64,000 nt of DNA from DATMRF01 sp035566435 (GCA_035566435.1 DATMRF010000136.1:7335-71334), one strand, 5' to 3'. Shown: positions 52,390 to 62,662, counted from the first letter of the stretch. Made by a program: numbers and translations. The notes: generated by a model from the sequence alone, not told the origin.

Positions 52390-55300
52390 ATGCGCATCTC
52401 CCTTAGGTCTTTTTTCGCGTCGTCGTTCGTATTCCTGCTTGCTCCTTGGGCCGCCCTGGCGGCCGCCGATACTCTCCCCGATGGCTTTTATCGGTACCCA
52501 ACCATCGGCGGTGGCGCGATTGTTTTTGCTGCGGAGGGAGACCTGTGGAAGGTGCCGGTAAGGGGTGGGGTCGCTTTGCGACTCACGGCTTATGAGGGCG
52601 AAGAATGCTTTCCGAAAATTTCCCCGGACGGGCGGCTAATCGCCTTCACCGCCCAGTACGAAGGCAACAACGATGTCTATGTGATGACTACTTCCGGCGG
52701 CGAGCCGGTTCGCCTCACTTTTCATCCCGCGCCCGACGAGGCCATAGGCTGGACTTCCGACGGCAAAATCCTCTTCCGCAGCCGTCGTGACACTCCCAAC
52801 AACGATTTCCGCATCTACAAAATTTCGCCGGAGGGCGGCTTGCCTGAAATGATTCCGCTGGAACCCGCGGCCTGGATTAGTTTCGAACCCAACGGCGCGC
52901 GCTGCGCCTTCCAGAAGCTCGGCCTCGAATTCCACAACTGGAAACGCTACAAGGGCGGCGAGGCGGAAAAAATCTACGTCGGCTCGCTCGAAAACGACGC
53001 CTTCAAGGAAGTGACCCATTACGACGGTAAGAACGCTTTCCCGATGTGGGCGCCAGATGGGCGGATTTATTTTGTGACCGACCGCTGGGGCCGGCCCAAT
53101 CTCGCGTCGATGAAACCCGACGGTTCGGACGTCAAACGACTGACTCGGTTCGAGGATTACGATGTGCGCTGGCCTTCGATGGGCGACGGCAAAATCGTGT
53201 ACCAACACAAGATGGACATTTGGGTTTACGAGCTGGCGACCGGCAAGAACGAGATGGTGCCGATTCAACTCCCAAGCGACCGCTTGCAGGTGCGCGAAAA
53301 ATTCGTCGATCCCAAGGCCTATCTCAAAGGTTGGGCGCTGTCGAAGGATGGTGAGCGCATCGTGCTCGAAACCCGGGGCGACCTCTTCGTCGCCCGCACG
53401 AAGAAGAAGGGCCTGATCCGCCGCCTCACCGAAAGCAGCGCGGCGCGGACAAAATCTCCGGCCTTTTCGCCGGATGGAAAAACGGTCGCGGCCTGGACGG
53501 AGGTGAACGGCGAGGAGCAACTCCTTCTCCACGCCGCCGACAACGCCGAACCTCCTAAGCAGGTCGGCACTACGCCTCCGGGCTGGCACTTCGCTCCCGC
53601 GTGGTCGCCGGATGGCAAACGGCTTGCCTGGGGCGACGAAAGATACCAGCTCAAGATCACCGACGTGGCTGGCGGGGAAACGGTCGTAGTGGACCACGGT
53701 GAATGGGAGATCAGCCACTACACGTGGTCGCCGGACAGCCGCTACCTCGCCTACGAGCTGATGCAATCGAACCTGTTCAGCCAGGTCCGCGTCTGGGACG
53801 AACAGTCGAAGAGAACCTTTGAGGCGACCGAGCCGACCTACAACGCCACCTTCCCCGCCTGGGATCCCAAGGGCAAATACCTTTATTTCTTCTCCGACCG
53901 CTTCATCAATCCTTTTCTGGATCGATTCGAGGCGCGCTTCATCGTGAACGATGCGACGCTCCCGTGTGTGCTGGCACTCCAGGCGGACGGCCGCCTCCCC
54001 TTTGCCCCGCGTGGCGATACTGACCCCGAAAAGCCCAAGGACAAGAAGGACAAAGAAAAGGACGACAAATCCAAAGACAAGGACAAGGACTCGAAAGAAA
54101 AGGAGGAAAAGATTGAGCCGATCAAGATAGACTTCGATGGGCTCATGGACCGTTTCGTGCAAGTGCCCGTCCCGCCCGGCAATTATTCCGAGCTGGTCGC
54201 CCTTGAGGGGAAGCTGCATTGGCTGAAAACGCCCAACCGGGGCATGATGCCGTACAACGAAGAGGACCCCGAAGAAGACCCCGGTGGCGAGCTGCAGACT
54301 TATGACATCGAAAAGGAAAAGGTCTCGACGATTACCTCAGGCGTGAAGGCCTACGCCGTTTCACTCGACCGCACGGTGCTGGTCTATCAGACCAAAGACG
54401 GCTTCGTTCGCCTCGAAGCGGGTGCCACCGCCGCGCCGAAGGACGACGAGGCCAAGGAAGCCAAGCTCGACCTCTCGGGCTGGTCGCTCAGCATCAACCC
54501 GCGCGAGGAATGGAAACAAATGCTGCACGAGGCGTGGCGGCTGCAGCGCGATTTCTTTTACGACCCGAAAATGCACGGCGTCGATTGGGAGGGTGTCTGG
54601 ACGCAATACGGAGCGCTGGCGGACCGGATCGGCTCCCGCGGCGACCTGGCGGATTGCCTGGGGGAAATGTTCGGCGAACTCAACGTCGGCCACGCCTACC
54701 ATGGCGGCGGCGACATCCGGTCCGGCAAAAAAATCGGCACCGGCCTGTTGGCGGCGGATTTGAAATACGACCCCGCAACCGGCTTCTGGCAAATCCAGAA
54801 GATTTACCGAGGCGATTTTCCCATGCCGGATTGGACCTCTCCGCTTTCCCGTCCCGACCTGCGGGTCAAAACGGGGCAGTGGCTGGTGGCCATCGATGGC
54901 AAGCCCCTGGTGAAGGGGGAGGATTACCTCAAACGCCTCGCCAATCGCGCCGGCCAGGAGGTCGAGCTTTCGGTCAACGACACCGCGAGCCTGAGCGGCG
55001 CCAGACGCGTGGTCGTGAAAACGGTGGCCGAGGACACGCGAGTGCGCTATGCCGACTGGGTACGCCAGAACCGCGAGTACGTGGACAAGAAAAGCAACGG
55101 CCAGATCGGCTACATTCACCTTTATGACATGAGCGCGCGCGGCCTGCGCCAGTTTGCGCGCGATTACCCGCCCCAGTGGCGCAAGCGCGGCCTCATCATG
55201 GACGACCGCTGGAATCACGGCGGCTTCGTCGCGCCGATGCTGCTGGCACATCTTGACCGCAAGATCCTGGCCATTGGGGGCACCCGTTACGGCAACATCG

Positions 55301-55719
55301 ACACCGTGCCCTCGCACGCGTTCAGCGGTTATATGGCCTGCCTCATCAACCGGCAGGGCGGGAGCGATTGCGAAACCTTCGCGCTTGGTTTCAAGAATTT
55401 CAAACTTGGGCCGGTGATTGGCACGCGGACCTGGGGCGGGTGGGTCGGCATTCGCGGCGACAAGCCGCTGCGCGACGGCGGCATGATCACCCAACCCGAG
55501 TTCGGCGGCTGGGACCCCAAAGGCGCGGCCTGGATCATCGAAGGCCACGGCGTCGATCCGGATGTTGAACTGGACCTGAACCCGGACGGGCTAATCCACG
55601 GCAACGACCTCCAACTCGACTACGCCATTGAGCACCTTATGAAAGAGATCGCCAAAGCCCCGCGCGACCTCGCGCCGGCTCCGCCGATTGCCCCGCGCCC
55701 GCTTCGACCGCTCCGTTAA
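52390..55719 (+). CDS. Tricorn-like protease (S41 family), exported
   Basis: 1109 residues with a signal peptide (FVFLLAPWAALAAADTL). Residues ~30-540: two beta-propeller regions of the Tricorn/TolB type (CFPKISPDGRLIAFTAQYEG, AFSPDGKTVAAWTEVNGEEQ, FAPAWSPDGKRLAWGDERYQ). Then a Lys/Asp/Glu-rich insert (~544-577), a Tricorn C1 domain (WKQMLHEAWRLQRDFFYDPK), the His of the active site in NVGHAYHGGGD near 767, a PDZ-like domain (VKTGQWLVAIDGKPLVKG) and the C2 domain with nucleophile Ser near 991 (RQGGSDCETFALGFKNF) and GVDPDVELD. All catalytic elements are present. Peptide-degrading, probably periplasmic. Confidence 0.93.
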   Translation: MRISLRSFFASSFVFLLAPWAALAAADTLPDGFYRYPTIGGGAIVFAAEGDLWKVPVRGGVALRLTAYEGEECFPKISPDGRLIAFTAQYEGNNDVYVMTTSGGEPVRLTFHPAPDEAIGWTSDGKILFRSRRDTPNNDFRIYKISPEGGLPEMIPLEPAAWISFEPNGARCAFQKLGLEFHNWKRYKGGEAEKIYVGSLENDAFKEVTHYDGKNAFPMWAPDGRIYFVTDRWGRPNLASMKPDGSDVKRLTRFEDYDVRWPSMGDGKIVYQHKMDIWVYELATGKNEMVPIQLPSDRLQVREKFVDPKAYLKGWALSKDGERIVLETRGDLFVARTKKKGLIRRLTESSAARTKSPAFSPDGKTVAAWTEVNGEEQLLLHAADNAEPPKQVGTTPPGWHFAPAWSPDGKRLAWGDERYQLKITDVAGGETVVVDHGEWEISHYTWSPDSRYLAYELMQSNLFSQVRVWDEQSKRTFEATEPTYNATFPAWDPKGKYLYFFSDRFINPFLDRFEARFIVNDATLPCVLALQADGRLPFAPRGDTDPEKPKDKKDKEKDDKSKDKDKDSKEKEEKIEPIKIDFDGLMDRFVQVPVPPGNYSELVALEGKLHWLKTPNRGMMPYNEEDPEEDPGGELQTYDIEKEKVSTITSGVKAYAVSLDRTVLVYQTKDGFVRLEAGATAAPKDDEAKEAKLDLSGWSLSINPREEWKQMLHEAWRLQRDFFYDPKMHGVDWEGVWTQYGALADRIGSRGDLADCLGEMFGELNVGHAYHGGGDIRSGKKIGTGLLAADLKYDPATGFWQIQKIYRGDFPMPDWTSPLSRPDLRVKTGQWLVAIDGKPLVKGEDYLKRLANRAGQEVELSVNDTASLSGARRVVVKTVAEDTRVRYADWVRQNREYVDKKSNGQIGYIHLYDMSARGLRQFARDYPPQWRKRGLIMDDRWNHGGFVAPMLLAHLDRKILAIGGTRYGNIDTVPSHAFSGYMACLINRQGGSDCETFALGFKNFKLGPVIGTRTWGGWVGIRGDKPLRDGGMITQPEFGGWDPKGAAWIIEGHGVDPDVELDLNPDGLIHGNDLQLDYAIEHLMKEIAKAPRDLAPAPPIAPRPLRPLR

Positions 55720-55885
55720 GCCGAATCTATGCAGTTGAAACCACGAATGGACACTAATTGACGCGGATTCATGGGCTCAGGGCACTCCAGCTTCAGAGCC
55801 CGTGCCGCCTGCCGTTGGGTGAGTCCGCGCAGAGCAGACTGGAGGCCCGAGGCGGGCGCGCTCCCCGCTGCTCCATTGTTACGGC

Positions 55886-56806
55886 TCACGGCCGCGGATG
55901 GAACTTCCGGTGCACCTCGCGCAGCCGGCTCCCGGCGACGTGGGTATAGACCTCCGTCGTGCTGATGTTGGCGTGGCCGAGCAGTTCCTGGATGACGCGC
56001 AAGTCGGCGCCGTGCTCCAGGAGGTGCGTTGCGAAGCTGTGCCGCAGCATGTGCGGGGTTACGTTGCGCCCGATCGCCGCGCGCCGGACCCGTTGCTTGA
56101 TGCGCAGCCACATCGTCACGGCGGCGAAGGGCGTGCCGCGTTTGGTAAGAAACACCGCGGCGGGAGACCGCTTTGTGACCAGTTTTGGCCGCCCCGCCTC
56201 GAGATAGCGTCGCAAGGCAGCGACCGCTTTTCGGCCGAGCGGCACCACGCGCTCCTTGTTGCCCTTGCCGATGACGTTAATGAACCCGGCCTCGAGATGA
56301 AGCTGCTCGAGCCTCACATTGCGCAGTTCCGCCAGGCGCAGGCCTGAGGCATACCCCAGCTCGAGTATTGCCTGGTCACAGAGATTTGGCGGGGTCTCGG
56401 GTGTCTCCGGGGTGAGCAGTTTCTCGATCTCCTGGGCGGTGAGAGCCTTGGGCAGGCGTTTCCAGCGCCGCGGCAGCGACAGGTTTTCGGCGATGTTGGC
56501 CGGCAGCAACTTCTCGTTCTCCGCGAACCGGTAGAACGCCCGCAGCGCGGCAATTTCCAGGTAAACACTCTCGCTGCTGAGCCGCCGCGGGGAATCCTTA
56601 GGGGCATTGGCCAGCGCCCGCTCCCGCTCGTGCTGCAGGAAAGCCATGAGGTGCCGCAACTGGATGGATGGCCAATCCGTCAAAGCCTGCGCCTTCGCCC
56701 ACATGACAAATTTGTTCAGCAGCGCGGCATAAGTCCGCTGCGTATGCTCGGCCTGCCCGCGTTCATGCCGCAGGTGCTGGAGAAAATCTTCAACGAGCGC
56801 CTGCAT
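55886..56806 (-). CDS. XerD-like tyrosine recombinase
   Basis: 306 residues, the standard XerC/XerD length. N-terminal SAM-like core-binding domain (FLQHLRHERGQAEHTQRTYA). Catalytic residues all present: Arg157 (YASGLRLAELR), Lys181 (IGKGNKERVVPLG), His252/Arg255 (PHMLRHSFATHLLEHGADL), His278 (LLGHANISTTEVYTHV) and the nucleophile Tyr287. Most likely the chromosomal dimer-resolution recombinase acting at dif; since paralogues exist in mobile elements, the XerD assignment over XerC rests on length and motif style only. Stand-alone gene. Confidence 0.88.
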   Translation of the reverse strand: MQALVEDFLQHLRHERGQAEHTQRTYAALLNKFVMWAKAQALTDWPSIQLRHLMAFLQHERERALANAPKDSPRRLSSESVYLEIAALRAFYRFAENEKLLPANIAENLSLPRRWKRLPKALTAQEIEKLLTPETPETPPNLCDQAILELGYASGLRLAELRNVRLEQLHLEAGFINVIGKGNKERVVPLGRKAVAALRRYLEAGRPKLVTKRSPAAVFLTKRGTPFAAVTMWLRIKQRVRRAAIGRNVTPHMLRHSFATHLLEHGADLRVIQELLGHANISTTEVYTHVAGSRLREVHRKFHPRP

Positions 56807-56883
56807 GCGTCAACGAGGGATTTTGCCAAACGAAACCCGCCAGCGCGTCTAGCGATGGCGGGCTCGGGAGAGCATTTTGATTC

Positions 56884-58320
56884 TTACTTCGCCGGAGCGG
56901 GTGCAGCAGTGGCCGGCGCCGCCGTTTTTGCCGGCAGTGGAATTACCTGCGTCTGCATGCCCAGTTTGGCGCAGACGAAATAGGCAACGGCGCCAACGAC
57001 GAACGCGGCCACGGGAGCACAAGGAACGTCCAGGCGAATGCTCGCAGGCAGAATCTGGTTCGGGAGAATCCCAACACTGAACCCAAGTAACCAGGCAATC
57101 CATCCCGCCGGGTTAAAGCCAGCCCGAGGCCCAGCCCATTGCTTTCCAGAAAGGAGGTAATCCACGACCATCGCACCCACGATAGGACCAAAAGAAGCGC
57201 CGATTAATCCGAACACGCTCGGAAGTATGGCCGCCCACTTTTGGTCGGGCGCAGCCCCAAACGGAAGCACGGCGATCAAGATGCTCACGATGGCACCGAT
57301 GCCGACCGAGATGAACGGGCTAACCTTTGGCAATGTCGTTTTGAAGCTGTTGGCGGCGATGAATGAGGAGAAGCAAGCGCTGGGGAACGCAGCGATCGTC
57401 AAAGCAATCATGAGGGCGGCAAAGAGGCCGGGCGCGAGCTTCTGCTGAAGGGCCACCGTCATCTTGGTGACTGAGGGGTCGATGATCCCTGCGGCTTTGG
57501 CGCCCGCCACCGCGATGATGGAGATCCCAGCGGTGAAGATGATGGCGATGACGATGCCAAAGATGCCGCCCATGCTCACGTCTCTCTTGTCGCGGTTACT
57601 GGAGCAGATGTCCACGCCGGCGGCGCCGGCCGTGGCGAAGAAACCGACGATGGCGCTGATCATCAGGAGCATCGCCTTGAAGCCGCCGCCTGAGCTGGCG
57701 CCGGTCACCGCTGCGGTCACATCAGGGGCCGGTTTATAGTTACCAGCCGAACCCGCGAACATCACCAGGCCCATCATGAGCACTACGAACGGAATCAAAG
57801 GGAGGTAGGTGGCCACTTTGGCGACATATTGAATTCCTTTGAGCCCGACGAAGGCGGCGAGGAGAGTCCAGACAATGCACAAGGGGACATAAAGCCCCGG
57901 CGCGCCAAAGCCTCGAGACAAAGCTTCCGAAGCGCCCCAGGCGTTCACACCCAACCAGCCGAATTGAAGCGCGCCCATTAGAAAGCCGGGCATCAGCAAG
58001 CCCCCCACCGCGCCGAAAGTCGAGGTGCCGACGACGTAAAGAGGCAACCCGGTGCTCATTCCCAACGTGCCGGGAACGATATAGAAGAGGAAGTGGCAGA
58101 TGAGAGCGCCGATAACGACGCCCGCCAAGGCAGCGCCAAGCCCGCCCGACGACAGTCCATTTCCGGACATGGAGTCCCAGAACACAAACCAGAGGAAAAT
58201 GCCCCCGTAGGTCTGTGCAGTGGTCTTGTACCAGGGCGCACGCTTGTCCATCGGGTTGGGCGTAGCGCTGGTGATGTAGGATGGCAATAGGCCGCTCGGG
58301 TGTTGATCTTGATTATTCAT
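56884..58320 (-). CDS. NCS1-family cytosine/purine permease
   Basis: 478 residues with about twelve hydrophobic segments. Start PMDKRAPWYKTTAQTYGGIF then LWFVFWDSMSGNGLSSGGLG corresponds to the first helix and the substrate-pocket region of NCS1 transporters (CodB-like). Further family blocks: STFGAVGGLLMPGFLMGALQ, FGWLGVNAWGASEAL and GAMVVDYLLSGKQW. Transports a nucleobase or related compound across the inner membrane; exact substrate not deducible. No salvage enzyme is adjacent. Confidence 0.88.
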   Translation of the reverse strand: MNNQDQHPSGLLPSYITSATPNPMDKRAPWYKTTAQTYGGIFLWFVFWDSMSGNGLSSGGLGAALAGVVIGALICHFLFYIVPGTLGMSTGLPLYVVGTSTFGAVGGLLMPGFLMGALQFGWLGVNAWGASEALSRGFGAPGLYVPLCIVWTLLAAFVGLKGIQYVAKVATYLPLIPFVVLMMGLVMFAGSAGNYKPAPDVTAAVTGASSGGGFKAMLLMISAIVGFFATAGAAGVDICSSNRDKRDVSMGGIFGIVIAIIFTAGISIIAVAGAKAAGIIDPSVTKMTVALQQKLAPGLFAALMIALTIAAFPSACFSSFIAANSFKTTLPKVSPFISVGIGAIVSILIAVLPFGAAPDQKWAAILPSVFGLIGASFGPIVGAMVVDYLLSGKQWAGPRAGFNPAGWIAWLLGFSVGILPNQILPASIRLDVPCAPVAAFVVGAVAYFVCAKLGMQTQVIPLPAKTAAPATAAPAPAK

Positions 58321-58643
58321 GGGTTGGGTATGGATTGGATTGCGGAACGAAAAACAGGCGGTGTAGACAGAGGCCCGCGCCGGAGGAGGGTGCTCTCGCT
58401 TCCTTCCGGTCAGTGTGCCGGCCTTGGTTTAAGCTGCCTGTTTCCAAACAGATGCCAAGCATTAGCGCGAGCATACTCCGGGTGCCGGTTAGACTGTCAA
58501 TCGCAAAAGTTCACCAGCAAAGCCACAAACTCAATCGCTACCTACCGTAACCCTTACCTTATTTTGGCTTTGACCTCTCCTGATTTGTCCAAGTTGATTT
58601 TCTGGTTCTCCGTCGAATGCTGCACCCGTATGATCATCGCAGA
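58321..58643. other. 323-base spacer, nothing recognised
   Basis: Divergent intergenic region between the permease and the radical SAM operon; both promoters should lie here but no convincing -10/-35 pair, operator or RNA was identified. Confidence 0.5.
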
Positions 58644-60062
58644 ATGCCGTGCCGAATTCTGCTCTTGAGCGCCAACCGGTGTAGCGCGCCAGACCCAGTG
58701 TTTCCGCTGGGGCTGTCACATTTGAGCGCGGCGCTCCGCCGGGCCGGCCACGAATGCGTCTGGCTCGATAGCTTGGCGGACGCGCCTCAATTCCTCGAGG
58801 TCCTCCGCGCCAGCCGGCCGGACTACGTCGGCATTTCTCTGCGAAACATCGACGACGTGCTCATCCGCAAGCAGGAAACGTTTTTTAACGAATTAGCTTC
58901 GTTGACCGAGGTGGTCCGCCGTGAGCTGGATTGCCCGGTGTTCCTGGGGGGCAGCGGCTTCAGCATTTTCCCGGCGCGGCTGCTGGAGATGGCCGGCGCC
59001 GACTTCGGGATAGCGGGCGAGGGCGAAAGGGGTTTGCTCGAGCTCATCAACGCGCTGGAGACCGGCGGAGATTTTCGTGGCATACCCGGCCTGGTCTTTC
59101 GCGAGCACGGCCGGGTGGTGCTCAACCCACCTGCCCACACGCAGCTGGAGTGGGAATTGACGGAGGCGGACAGGCCAGCGCCCATCGTCGCGCATTATCT
59201 CAAGACCGGCAGCATGTTGAACCTGCAAACGCAGCGGGGATGCGCTTTCCATTGCTGTTATTGCACTTACCCTGTCATCGAAGGCCAGCAACACCGCCGC
59301 CGACCTCCCGAGCTGGTGGCCGAAGATTTTGCGCAGCTCCAGCGGCTGGGCGCAAAATATGCCTTCATCGTGGACTCCGTCTTCAACTCTTCGCCGCGGC
59401 ATGTCACCGAGGTTTGCGAAGCCATCCTGCGGCGCAATCTCAAGCTGCCGTGGGGCTGCTTCCTACGGCCGCAGGGGTTGAACCCCGAACTGATGCGGCT
59501 GATGGCCCGCGCCGGCCTGGCGCACATCGAGTTCGGCTCCGACAGCTTTTGTGACGAGGTGCTGGCCGCTTACCGCAAGGATTTCACCTTCGAACAAATC
59601 CTGCACGCCAGCGAAATGGCGGGGCGGGAGAAAATCGACTTTTGCCATTTTCTCATCGTCGGCGGACCGGGCGAAACGCGCGACACTCTCGAGCGAGGCT
59701 ATAAAAACTCGCTGCGCCTCAACGGCGCTGTCATGATGGCGGTGGTCGGCATGCGCATTTATCCCGGAACACACCTGTTCGAGCAGGCGGTCGCTGAAGG
59801 TCGGCTTCGACGCGACGCGAACCTGCTTTCGCCAGCTTATTACGTGTCCCCCAGCCTGACGGCTGAAGAAATCTTTGAGCTGCTGAAGGAGTTCGCCCGC
59901 CGTTCGCCGAACTGGATTGTGGGCGACCCGGACCCGGCGTACGAGAAGCTGGTAGCGCGGCTCCGTCAACGGGGCGTCGCCGGGCCGCTGTGGAGCTATT
60001 TCTCGATGCTTCAGCGCCTGCAGCCTCAGGCCCTGGCCGGCGGCGCCGGTTCGCTCGCATGA
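58644..60062 (+). CDS. B12-binding-type radical SAM protein 1
   Basis: 472 residues from ATG 58644 (an in-frame ATG at 58617 is possible). N-terminal Rossmann-like cobalamin-binding-type domain (ILLLSANRCSAPDPVFPLGL, DYVGISLRNIDDV, CPVFLGGSGFSIFP, FGIAGEGERGL); the B12-coordinating DxHxxG is not evident. Radical SAM core with the cluster motif CAFHCCYC (Cys200, 204, 207) and HIEFGSDSFCDEVL, FLIVGGPGETRDTLERGY. First gene of a four-gene operon with another radical SAM protein and two ketosynthase-type proteins. Likely modifies an acyl or polyketide-like substrate (inference). Confidence 0.88.
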   Translation: MPCRILLLSANRCSAPDPVFPLGLSHLSAALRRAGHECVWLDSLADAPQFLEVLRASRPDYVGISLRNIDDVLIRKQETFFNELASLTEVVRRELDCPVFLGGSGFSIFPARLLEMAGADFGIAGEGERGLLELINALETGGDFRGIPGLVFREHGRVVLNPPAHTQLEWELTEADRPAPIVAHYLKTGSMLNLQTQRGCAFHCCYCTYPVIEGQQHRRRPPELVAEDFAQLQRLGAKYAFIVDSVFNSSPRHVTEVCEAILRRNLKLPWGCFLRPQGLNPELMRLMARAGLAHIEFGSDSFCDEVLAAYRKDFTFEQILHASEMAGREKIDFCHFLIVGGPGETRDTLERGYKNSLRLNGAVMMAVVGMRIYPGTHLFEQAVAEGRLRRDANLLSPAYYVSPSLTAEEIFELLKEFARRSPNWIVGDPDPAYEKLVARLRQRGVAGPLWSYFSMLQRLQPQALAGGAGSLA

Positions 60063-61417
60063 AACGCCTGCTCCTCATCTCCCCGCTCTCCCGGAACAGT
60101 CTCATGGGCGGAGATTTTTTCTTCCGCATGCCCTGCCTGGGCCTGCTCAAGGTCGCGGCGCTCACCCCACCGCATTGGCAGGTCACTATTATTGACGAAA
60201 AGGTCGAATTGCTCGATCTGAACCAGGAGGCTGACCTGGTTGGCATCACAACGATGACGACCACCGTGCAGCGCGGTTACGAAATCGCCGACCATTTTCG
60301 GCGGCGCGGCGTTAAAGTGGTCATGGGCGGGATGCACGTATCGTGTCTTCCGGAGGAGGCGCTGCAGCACTGCGATAGCGTGGTGGTGGCCGAAGCCGAA
60401 GGTTTGTGGCCCGCATTGCTTCGCGATTTCGAAGAAGACGCCCTGCAACCGGTTTACCAACATGATGGCCCCCTGCCGCCGCTCGCGCGACTGCCCCAGC
60501 CGGACTGGGCGTTATACCGCTCCAAGCGTTACCTGCCGGTTCATTTTGTTGAGACCACCCGTGGTTGCCCGATCGACTGCGAGTTTTGCGCCGTTACTAC
60601 CGCCTTCGGGGGCCGGTACCGCAATCGTCCGCACGAAGAAGTACTGGCCGAGTTGGGCCGCCTTGAGCCCTTCGACGGCCTCTTCGTCCTCAAGAACTGC
60701 GTTTTCTTCGTGGATGACAACATCATTTCGAATCGCGCCTACGCTCGTGAGCTATTGACCCGTGTCGCGGAGTTGAAAATCCGCTGGTTCGGCCAAGCCT
60801 CGGTCAATATCGCCAGCGATCCGGAATTGCTGAAGCTGTGCCAGAAGAGCGGTTGCGTCGGCTTGTTCCTCGGCTTCGAAACTCTTTCCCCGGCCACTCT
60901 CGCGTCCATCGGCAAGAGAGTTAATCGCCCCAGCCAATATTATGAAGTGGTTCGAAGAATCCATGACCAAGGCATTGGCATTGACGGCTCGTTCGTTTTC
61001 GGTTTTGACACGGATGACGACGGAGTTTTCGACCGCACGCTTGAGTTCGTCCTCAAAGCCAAGCTCGAAGTGGCTTACTTTTCCATCCTGACACCTTACC
61101 CCGGCACGCGGCTGCACCAACGGCTAGCCCGGGAAGACCGGATCCTGAGCCGCGATTGGTCCATTTACGACGCCAATCACGTCGTTTACCGACCGAAGAA
61201 TTTCACTCCTGACGAACTATGGGATAATTATCACCGGGTGCTCAAAGAAGTGTACTCTGTGCCTTCCATCTTCAAACGGCTTTGGGGCACCACTGCCTGG
61301 AAGAACTTCTTCTACCCGATGAACTTGGGGTTCCGGCAGAGCGTCTTCAAACTCGACCGAATCCCGAGCCCTCGGGGTGTGGCGTCGCACGAGGCTGCTC
61401 ACGTGTCTCTGGCTTGA
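60059..61417 (+). CDS. B12-binding-type radical SAM protein 2
   Basis: 452 residues, starting in an ATGA overlap with protein 1. N-terminal cobalamin-binding-type domain (LLLISPLSRNSLMGGDFFFR, DLVGITTMTTTVQRGYEIAD, VVMGGMHVSCLPEEALQHCD), cluster motif CPIDCEFC (Cys170, 174, 177), then WFGQASVNIASDPELLKLCQ and LFLGFETLSPATLASIGKRV. The C-terminus (NFTPDELWDNYHRVLKEVYS) is of the DUF4070 type found in B12 radical SAM enzymes of lipid and hopanoid-type metabolism. Not a duplicate of protein 1: architecture shared, identity low. Confidence 0.9.
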   Translation: MKRLLLISPLSRNSLMGGDFFFRMPCLGLLKVAALTPPHWQVTIIDEKVELLDLNQEADLVGITTMTTTVQRGYEIADHFRRRGVKVVMGGMHVSCLPEEALQHCDSVVVAEAEGLWPALLRDFEEDALQPVYQHDGPLPPLARLPQPDWALYRSKRYLPVHFVETTRGCPIDCEFCAVTTAFGGRYRNRPHEEVLAELGRLEPFDGLFVLKNCVFFVDDNIISNRAYARELLTRVAELKIRWFGQASVNIASDPELLKLCQKSGCVGLFLGFETLSPATLASIGKRVNRPSQYYEVVRRIHDQGIGIDGSFVFGFDTDDDGVFDRTLEFVLKAKLEVAYFSILTPYPGTRLHQRLAREDRILSRDWSIYDANHVVYRPKNFTPDELWDNYHRVLKEVYSVPSIFKRLWGTTAWKNFFYPMNLGFRQSVFKLDRIPSPRGVASHEAAHVSLA

Positions 61418-61420
61418 CCT

Positions 61421-62662
61421 ATGTTGTTCCCCTCACCGCCTGTTCCCGCCCGCCCGCCGCGTGTGGTCATCACTGGGGCGGGTATTGTTACGGCTCTGGG
61501 CGTCGGCTGGCGGCAAAATGCGGACGGCTTCCGCGCCGGGCGCGCCGCTTTCCGCGTGGTGTCGCTATTCGATGTCAGCCGGCAGCGAGTAAAAACGGCG
61601 GCTGAGGTCGATTTGCCGGCCACGCTGCCGCCGACACGCCTGGGCGCGCGCGCCACCGCGCGACTTGATCGGCCGGCAAAGATGTTGCTCGTGGCGGCGC
61701 AGGAGGCGTGGCGCCAAGCCGGTTGGGAGCCCGGAGGCCAAATCCCATTGATCCTCGGAACGACCGCCGGCGGCATGGCCTTGGGCGAAGACTACTTTCG
61801 GCAGGCTGTCCAAACGCCGCAGCGTCATCGCAACCAGCCTACCCGAACGCTCTACTATCAATCCCAGACACAAGGCCGGATGGTCGCCGACGCCCTGGGT
61901 TTCAGCGGGCCGGTGACCATTGTGTCAAACGCCTGCGCTTCAGGCGCGAACGCCATCGGCCAGGCCTGGGAGCTGATACGCCGTGGCCGGGCCGAGCGCG
62001 TGTTGACCGGCGGCTACGACGCGCTCAGTCAGCTCGTTTTTTCCGGCTTCGATTCGCTCCAGGCGCTCTCGCCCACGGTCTGCCGCCCGTTCGATGCGGC
62101 GCGCGATGGCCTGGCGCTTGGCGAAGGCGCCGCGGTCGTGGCGCTCGAAACCCTCGACGCTGCCAGGCGGCGTGGCGCTTCCATCCTGGCTGAGCTCATC
62201 GGGTACGGCGCCGTCATTGACTGTCATCATCTCACCCAGCCACATCCGGAAGGCGATGCGGCCCTGGCTTCCATGGCGCTGGCTTGTGAAAACGCTCGCG
62301 TCACGCCCGCGGACATCGATTACGTGAATGCCCATGGAACCGGCACTCCGCTCAATGACAGCGCCGAGGCGCTGGCGATCCGGCGCTGGGCCGGCGACCG
62401 CGCCTCCAGCTTGCCGGTCAGCTCCACCAAGGCCGGGATTGGGCACTTGCTGGGCGGGGCGGGCGCCGTTGAAGCCGTCGTTTGCCTAATGGCGCTGCGC
62501 GAACAATGGCTTCCGCCCGAACCGGCGTTCGAACGACCCGACCCGGCCTGCAACTTTCCTATCGTTCGCGAACCCCGGGACGCCAGCGTGAACGCTGTGC
62601 TCTCGAACTCATTCGGTTTTGGAGGCGTGAATGCAACGCTGATTTTCCGGAGGTGGCCATGA
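61421..62662 (+). CDS. Beta-ketoacyl-ACP synthase (KAS II/FabF-like)
   Basis: 413 residues, the usual KAS II length. Nucleophile Cys172 in VSNACASGANAIG, His305 in YVNAHGTGTPLND and His342 in KAGIGHLLGGAGAVEA: complete Cys-His-His triad. Catalyses Claisen condensation of an acyl chain with malonyl-ACP. It starts three bases after radical SAM protein 2 and its stop overlaps the start of the ketosynthase-like partner. No ACP, ketoreductase or dehydratase gene is adjacent in the window, so it must borrow these or work on a ready-made substrate. Confidence 0.93.
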   Translation: MLFPSPPVPARPPRVVITGAGIVTALGVGWRQNADGFRAGRAAFRVVSLFDVSRQRVKTAAEVDLPATLPPTRLGARATARLDRPAKMLLVAAQEAWRQAGWEPGGQIPLILGTTAGGMALGEDYFRQAVQTPQRHRNQPTRTLYYQSQTQGRMVADALGFSGPVTIVSNACASGANAIGQAWELIRRGRAERVLTGGYDALSQLVFSGFDSLQALSPTVCRPFDAARDGLALGEGAAVVALETLDAARRRGASILAELIGYGAVIDCHHLTQPHPEGDAALASMALACENARVTPADIDYVNAHGTGTPLNDSAEALAIRRWAGDRASSLPVSSTKAGIGHLLGGAGAVEAVVCLMALREQWLPPEPAFERPDPACNFPIVREPRDASVNAVLSNSFGFGGVNATLIFRRWP

